Source of the DNA: Pezicula radicicola
Taxonomy: Eukaryota; Ascomycota; Leotiomycetes; Helotiales; Dermateaceae
Assembly: GCA_003008705.1 (NCBI GenBank)
Contig: PDUO01000003.1
Location: 1,620,793-1,684,792, forward strand
Direction of reading: 5' to 3'
Length of the DNA: 64,000 bases
Shown here: piece by piece, positions 58,682 to 64,000 of the stretch
Position numbering within the stretch: the stretch's first letter is position 1
Layout: the number at the start of each line of letters is the position of its first letter
Translations under genes and position numbers: made by a program
The notes under the pieces: generated by a model
Database searches by the model: none
What the model saw: the letters and a program-made list of their open reading frames with translations, nothing else
Told to the model about the DNA's origin: nothing

Positions 58682-59111
58682 TTATCCCTCTCGACAAATG
58701 TTTTCGTTTTCTCCCCAGCGAGTCCTGTCGATGTTGATGTTGTTGAGACTTCTTTTCATCTCTGCGATATGTTCAATGATGCTCTCTTTTACAGCAAAGT
58801 ATCGGTATGTAGGGATCTCGTTCGTTTTGTTCTTGGTGAAAGAATATTCGAAGTGAGAGGAGATAGGTTGAGATTTGTCGTACGACTTGAGGTTCGAGGC
58901 AGTGAGTGGCGACGAAGGCATTTTCAAACTATTAGATATACGTGAGCTTTTCCATAGTCGTCAATGTTGAGTACTCTGAAGCGGTGTAATTTGGCCTTGT
59001 TTCCAAAATAGGTCCAGTGGGTAGGAAAGTTGAAGAAAGGGATGCCAGATCTACTTACGAATGTGCTGAGCCAGTTGCTGCTCTGGCCGAAGACGTATTG
59101 AAAGGGGGCAT
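58682..59111 (-). CDS. small-family copy G, 99 aa, diverged
   Basis: Exons 59059-59111 and 58682-58928, intron 130 bp, phase 2. Exon 1: MPPFNTSSARAATGSAHS, close to copy E (MPPTSTVSARATHGSVT). Exon 2: PSSPLTASNLKSYDKSQPI, FEYSFTKNKTNEIPTYRY, then AVKESIIEHIAEMKRSLNNI and a unique tail RTRWGENENICREG. The E-S-I-I-E-H-x-x-x-M-K part of the family helix is kept; ERI has been lost and the terminal F-D is replaced. It lies about 9 kb from its nearest sister, beyond the A-T-R reductase gene. Confidence 0.7.
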
Positions 59112-61464
59112 GTCAGTCGGATCGAGTAGGTAAAAGAGGTTATCTATATGGTCTTGCCTTGAGTGGTAGTTGAGTTGGTAGTATGAAGGATGTTGATAGA
59201 GTTGCTTGTCTCAATGGGAGGGCTTGTAACTCCTCATGCATATTAAATCATGTCCATATCTAATCCGGTGCGTGTTACAACAACTACAGTTGATTTGAAC
59301 TACGCCCGGCTGCAAAGCATTCCGGATATCCCGATAGCAAAAATCCGACAAGTCTGAACTTATTCGGTCCGCTTCCGTTGACAAAGAAAGCCACCTGTAG
59401 CTTCGTGGTTCTCGGACCCATGCTGTTCAGAAGAACTCGCACACCAAATCCCTCCTCTAATATCTGTACAATTTCGTTACTAGGATAAGTAGGTTAGTGT
59501 AGCTTGCAATAGACAAGGCTGTATAGAAATAGTGCCTGGTTGGTCTACATGACGAATTACGGCCTCATTGCTTCGGCGACTCACAAGCAAAAGGGGGAAC
59601 AATCGCCAATCATAGCACCTAAAAGATGTACCGCTGTCAGATGTTGACATCAATTATATCCTTGTGGTCTTGCCTTCTGCGGTTTTCCCAATATTGGCTG
59701 CAGACAAACTCTGATGACCAACCGGAACTCTACCAGGAGAACTGTTTGAAACCATTGCTGCATTCGCGCTCCGGGGAAATAGAGCCCCTGGATTTTGAGG
59801 TTTTCTATCTTGGCCAATATTTGGATCGGACTTTAATGGCCTAAAACCTACTCAGGCTAAATAAATGTGCAGAAAATTATGCAATATTTTCTAAATGGAA
59901 GTCTGCGAAAGTCATAAAAGAAATGAGGCGGAACTCGAAAAAATCAATATATGTACATATTACTGTGGATCAAGTAGAACTAGGGTTCGTGGAATACAGG
60001 TTGCGTGAAAGAGGAATAAAGTTTATAGAGGATGTAGGTAGTAAGAACAAAAATGACAAGAAATATATTAGTAAGGTAGGTACTTTGAGAGGTGTATGGA
60101 ACTAGGGCGCAAGAATAACAAGGGTGCGTGGAAGAACAACAAAGGTGCGTGGAAGACTAAAGGTGCTTGAAAGACTATGGGGGTGTAAGAAAGCATACAA
60201 TAGACGAGAGTGCGTGAAAACATGCAAGACAAGTAGGCAAGGGTGTGTGAAAGACTAGGAGGTGCAAGAAAATATGCAAAAAACATGCAATAGGTAAAGG
60301 TGCAAAAAGCATGCAATATACAAGGGTGTGCAGAAGTTATAGAACACATACTTAGAAGTGCAAAAAGCAACACACAAGCAGATCAATGCACAATCTAGAG
60401 TTCTTAAACGGTTGGGCCTAAGGAGAATTTGTGTTATAGAATGACGGTGTAGAAAAGTAAGAAAGTGCAAATATTCGATATATAAAGAAGCTGAAAATTA
60501 ACACAGCTGCGTAAACACCTTGTGTTTTAAGGCTAGGAGAACAAGTGTAAATACAATGCATTAATCAGAAAAACTCAATTATTTTAAAGTTCCCAAGTTC
60601 GAAGTAGTTGCAGTAGTGTATTCTTCTGTAGATTGGAAATAAGTATAATTGTAGTACACTTCATAGAGTTTGATTTGCTCTAGACAGACTCCCTTAGCAT
60701 AAGCTATTTGTGAGAGCGATTCTACAATATACATAACCTAGCCTGATAAACAATCCTCTATCGTTTAGTATCTGACTTTTCACCTAACGGATTTCCAAAG
60801 AAAAGCTTAAACATTGTTCTAAAGCATTAGATACTCTAAAATCTGGGTTTTAGCAGTAGCTTGGGATGGCTATATGCTATATAAAAGAAGTCCTTCAGAA
60901 ATCAGGCACCTCGCATCTTAATTGAGCAGCTTTGAATTGTTTAGAAACTCGACAAACAAACTGCAAATGTATTTATAATCAGAGACTTTAGTATAAGATG
61001 GTACCGGAAGTGCATACTATAATTTCTTCGTAAATGACTACATTAAAACTAAGGTATCTATTGAGATATAAGAGCTAGACTTGACTAGCTTGGCGTACTT
61101 GAGTAGCTTACTTGACGACTTAGTTTATAAGTTAATATAACCCTAATTAAGATGATGTCTTGCAAAGCAATTCGTACAACAATGGTTAGGTAAGCGGACA
61201 CCAAAAAAGATAGGGGGGCTGCTCGCTTAAAAGCCCTGCTTAGGTCAGGTGGTTTACCCCTGAAATCTAGACCAGCACGATATGTTCCTCGCGACTTCCG
61301 TAATATGTGGGGTCAGGCGATGGGAAAATATCTTACTCGGTGACTTTTCTATTCCCGTTCCCCATTGCCCACTCTTCATTCATAAATCTAAATAACAATA
61401 AATCTTTACAAGGCCCTTTCTTCCAAAAACCTTCATCATTGACAGAGATTGACTTTCTTCCAAG
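59112..61464. other. intergenic with a degenerate minisatellite
   Basis: No supported gene. Holds the purine-rich repeat at 60100-60400 and, near 61078-61140, loose copies of the acttgagtagcttacttg-type repeat. The last 90 bases are pyrimidine-rich ahead of the DMT gene. Confidence 0.5.
60100..60400. repeat. degenerate purine-rich minisatellite
   Basis: About ten diverged units built on (a)aaggtgcgtgaaaga/acatgcaa, with spacing of roughly 20-35 bases. Units in the left half keep GGTGCGTGGAAGA; those on the right read AGGTGCAAAAAGCATGCAA. Strong strand bias: purines on plus. The 100-codon minus frame across it is a by-product of the repeat. Confidence 0.65.
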
Positions 61465-62747
61465 ATGGGTCCTCTAAATAACAATATCGAGTCCCAAGAG
61501 GAATCCTTACCACTCACACCGACAGAAGCTAAACGGCCCAGTGCATGGAGATCAATATGGGAAAACAACAAGGGAATGTTCCTTATTCTACTATCTGAAA
61601 TAGCTGGATCGTCTATGGATGCTATTGTACGGTTTTTGCAACAGGGTGGCCATGGAATGCATCCTTTCCAGGTTCGTGAACTCTTATAAATGGGTACCCG
61701 AAAGCTTGTTAATTAGAGCCTTGCCATAGGTTATCGTCGCCCGTATGGGCATGACACTTATTCTTAGTACCGCATACATGTGGTGGACACAAGTTCCCGA
61801 TTTTCCTCTCGGAAAACCAAGTGTGAGAGGATGGCTGATTTTGAGATCACTATTCGGGTTTGGTGGGCTGTTTTGTTTGTATTGTAAGTCTCGTTTATGC
61901 AGTACTACTCGTGTACAGTACTACTCGGAATTTCGAAACACAAAGCTTATGTTTTCTAGACTCGGTACACTACTTACCGCTTGCGGAGGCTACTGTCTTC
62001 AGATTTCTAGTGCCTATTGTTACGGCATGGGCCTGTTCGGTATTCCTGGGTCAAGCCTTCACACACAAAGAATTGATCGCGGGGATCGTAGCCTTGATCG
62101 GTGTGATCATCATTGCTCATCCAGCCAGTATCTTTGGCAAGGTCGAGGATAGTATCCATGCCACTAAAGCCGGAGAAGTCGATCATGTAACTCCCACGCA
62201 ACGTCTCATCGCCATTGCCGTTTCGGTTCTAGGAATCTTTGGAGCTTCGGGAGCGTATACGACAATCAGAGTCATCGGCAACAGAGCTCACGCTCTCATG
62301 TCTGTCAACTATTTCGCCATTCTCGGTACCGTTGGCTCTACGGTTGCTCTTCTCGTAATTCCTGGTATCGGATTCGTTATGCCTCATGGTGCCAGAGAGT
62401 GGATTCTCCTGTTACTATTGGGTGTCTTGGGATTTATTCTTCAATTCCTCTTGACTGCTGGTCTACAGCTTGATAAGAGTAGCAAGGCAACGAGTATGAT
62501 GTATACCCAAGTTTTGTTTGCCTTGTCATTTGACTGGGCTATTTGGGGTGTTCTCCCAGGAAAGTGGAGTCTTTTCGGCGGAGCTATTGTCATTGCCAGT
62601 ACCCTTTGGTCAGCATTACAGAAGACCCAGAAACCCGCTCCGCAGACTCAAAAGTCTGCAGCTATTGATGAGGAGAGTGCTCTTCTTGGGGCCCAGACTG
62701 AAGGTCTTGATGAGGTGGCGGATAGAAGAGCAAGTATCAGTGCTTAA
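61465..62747 (+). CDS. DMT superfamily (EamA-type) transporter, 382 aa
   Basis: Exons 61465-61671, 61730-61883, 61960-62747. About ten hydrophobic helices in two repeats: GMFLILLSEIAGSSMDAIVR (helix 1), VARMGMTLILSTAYM, RGWLILRSLFGFGGLFCLY, YLPLAEATVFRFLVPIVTAW (a conserved EamA block), ELIAGIVALIGVIIIAHPAS, then RLIAIAVSVLGIFGASGAYT, AILGTVGSTVALLVIPGIGF, WILLLLLGVLGFILQFLLTA, KATSMMYTQVLFALSFDWAI and LFGGAIVIASTLWSALQK. A polar N-terminus of ~35 and a C-terminus of ~45 residues lie in the cytosol. Members export or exchange metabolites, often across the plasma membrane or Golgi; substrate unknown. It is the nearest transporter to the A-T-R reductase. Confidence 0.9.
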
Positions 62748-63177
62748 GAAGACGAGCATTTAATACCTACTTAGGTAAACACGAATATTTGATGGTCAGT
62801 TAGGAAAACTGTCCAGAAAAAGGTTCTTGGAAGACGGTAACAATCAGCAAGTTAGTTGATCCTCTTAGCGTTGCACTTGTTTGGCATACAAACACATACC
62901 AGACATAGACCTTTAGCATTAGAGAAGGCTTAGCCCGGTAAATTAATGATACACATGATTGGGACGCTAATATAATTAATTCAGATGGTTCTCAAAGTCT
63001 TCTTAATATTGTCGAAATTTGTACTGAGGCCAAACTAAAATAAAAAGGAGTTTATCAATAAACCAATAAGGACTCTACAACCTTGAACGAGTTGAGTCAT
63101 GGGATCTTATAAGCAGCATTAAATATCATCTGACCACATCTAGAAGTAGCTTAGCTCCAGCTTACTGTCATCAGCAA
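62748..63177. other. short intergenic region
   Basis: 3' flank of the transporter gene and 5' flank of the hydrolase gene; nothing recognisable. Confidence 0.4.
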
Positions 63178-64000
63178 ATGAAGCTACATACGTTCTCTAC
63201 CTCCATTAAAACACTAAAACAAGATCCTATTCTACCAATGGCAAAACCCAGCACCTCTATCGACTGGAATACAATCCCATCCGCATCCTCCCTAATCTCA
63301 ATTGGCACCCATTGCCTGTACCTCTCTATCTCTGGTCCGCCACGCCAAACACCAAATACACCACTAGTAATCATCTTCACAGGCGCCGGCGATGCCTCCT
63401 TATCCTGGACCGCCGTATCCCAACTCATCTCACCCACATCCCGTATCCTTCTCTACGATCGCACAGGTCTCGGCCACAGTAACCCACGCCCAACCTTAAA
63501 CTCCCAAGAAACACACACTCCACGTCCCACAGCCGTAACAGCCGCAGAAGAACTTCACGCATTACTTGAAGTAACTAAACTCACACCACCATATATACTC
63601 TGCGCCCATTCCTACGGCGCCATCATAGCACGAGAATTCCTACATCTCTGGTCCGATGAAATAGTAGGTATGGTCCTAGTAGACGGATCTACAGAACGAC
63701 AATATCAATATTTTCGTATTCCAGACCCCAATATCTCAGCCGTTTTAGGAGACTTGAACTATGCGAGGGTCACGGGATTAAAAGAGGAAGCGAAGATTGG
63801 ACAGGAAGAATGGAGAGAGAGAGCTAAATTGATAGCTGGTGGTTTTGAAGCTGCTACTGAGGAAATGAGATCTTATGTAGAAGTTTGTGAGACTTTGGGT
63901 GCGAAGAGACAGTTTGAAAGGAGGGTGTTGGGTGAGAGACCTTTGAGTGTTATTAGAGCTAGTGGGAAGAGGGATTCTGAGAGGATTTATAAGGCTGGTA
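63178..64000 (+). CDS. alpha/beta hydrolase, cut by the window end
   Basis: The frame is open from the ATG at 63178 to the last base, 274 codons; a second in-frame ATG at 63238 may be the real start, as it precedes the conserved part more closely. Hydrolase fold landmarks: PLVIIFTGAGDASLSWTAV (oxyanion-hole loop region), RILLYDRTGLGHSNPRP, ELHALLEVTKLTPPYIL, then CAHSYGAIIAREF with the nucleophile Ser in A-H-S-Y-G, and VGMVLVDGSTE. The nucleophile elbow starts with Ala rather than Gly. The acid and His of the triad lie beyond or near the window edge and cannot be checked. Cytosolic; substrate unknown. Confidence 0.88.
   Translation, partial: MKLHTFSTSIKTLKQDPILPMAKPSTSIDWNTIPSASSLISIGTHCLYLSISGPPRQTPNTPLVIIFTGAGDASLSWTAVSQLISPTSRILLYDRTGLGHSNPRPTLNSQETHTPRPTAVTAAEELHALLEVTKLTPPYILCAHSYGAIIAREFLHLWSDEIVGMVLVDGSTERQYQYFRIPDPNISAVLGDLNYARVTGLKEEAKIGQEEWRERAKLIAGGFEAATEEMRSYVEVCETLGAKRQFERRVLGERPLSVIRASGKRDSERIYKAG

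Noticed and set aside
60068..60470. Two ~70-100 codon minus-strand hydrophobic frames
   Set aside because: They are translations of the purine minisatellite.
1..64000. CRISPR arrays, rRNA or tRNA genes
   Set aside because: No regularly spaced direct repeats with unique spacers, and no A-box/B-box pair or cloverleaf seen by eye; a tRNA scan would be decisive.

Overview
The window looks like nuclear DNA of a filamentous ascomycete. Genes carry short introns (about 50-230 bp) with GT..AG ends and CTAAC-type branch points. The proteins belong to fungal families: a fungal-specific transcription factor-like protein, a rhodopsin-domain membrane protein, a Dlt1 protein, an A-T-R adenylate-forming reductase and a fungal-type phytochrome relic. 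AT-rich repeat-derived stretches carry RIP-like C-to-T nonsense changes. A leotiomycete (Helotiales-like) source is my inference from general protein style, not something I could test.

Layout. 1-4.4 kb: gene-poor, with a 10-bp tandem repeat and a 195-bp MITE. 4.5-6.3 kb: an intact five-exon transcription factor-like gene. 7.6-8.8 kb: a secreted Ala/Asn/Glu-rich repeat protein whose exons and introns appear to have been duplicated. 10.8-12 kb: a broken 5' part of a phytochrome gene. 12-18.3 kb: AT-rich repeat land with a RIP-damaged Tc1/mariner element (13497-15013, 29-bp identical terminal repeats, TA target sites), a rhodopsin-domain membrane protein gene, and a second MITE. 19-20.8 kb: a carotenoid/stilbene cleavage oxygenase-type enzyme. 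21.6-22.8 kb: a broken 2EXR-type gene. 23.7-35 kb: the most gene-dense part, with a membrane-anchored double-psi beta-barrel protein, a 1161-residue disordered protein, an SV2-like MFS transporter and DLT1.

36-59 kb: the most unusual part. It holds a dispersed array of very small genes, all on the minus strand, that form one family I do not recognise. Six copies are intact (36099-36509, 40773-41128, 45678-46001, 47977-48368, 49468-49872, 58682-59111), two are damaged, and two more are possible faint relics. Each copy has a 17-20 codon first exon (Met, Ser/Thr, then Gly-Ser), one phase-2 intron, and a second exon ending in a conserved helical motif of the form ER-I-x-x-Y ... N-P ... S-x-E-x-S-I-x-x-H-x-x-K-M-x-x-x-L-x-x-F-D. 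Proteins are 83-99 residues, without a visible signal peptide or membrane segment.

54.5-64 kb: an intact A-T-R carboxylate/aminoacyl reductase (1059 aa), the last small-family copy, a degenerate minisatellite, a DMT/EamA transporter, and an alpha/beta hydrolase cut by the window end. I see no operon-like logic and no convincing biosynthetic cluster; the reductase and the DMT transporter are about 4 kb apart and a link is only possible. I found no tRNA, rRNA or CRISPR.
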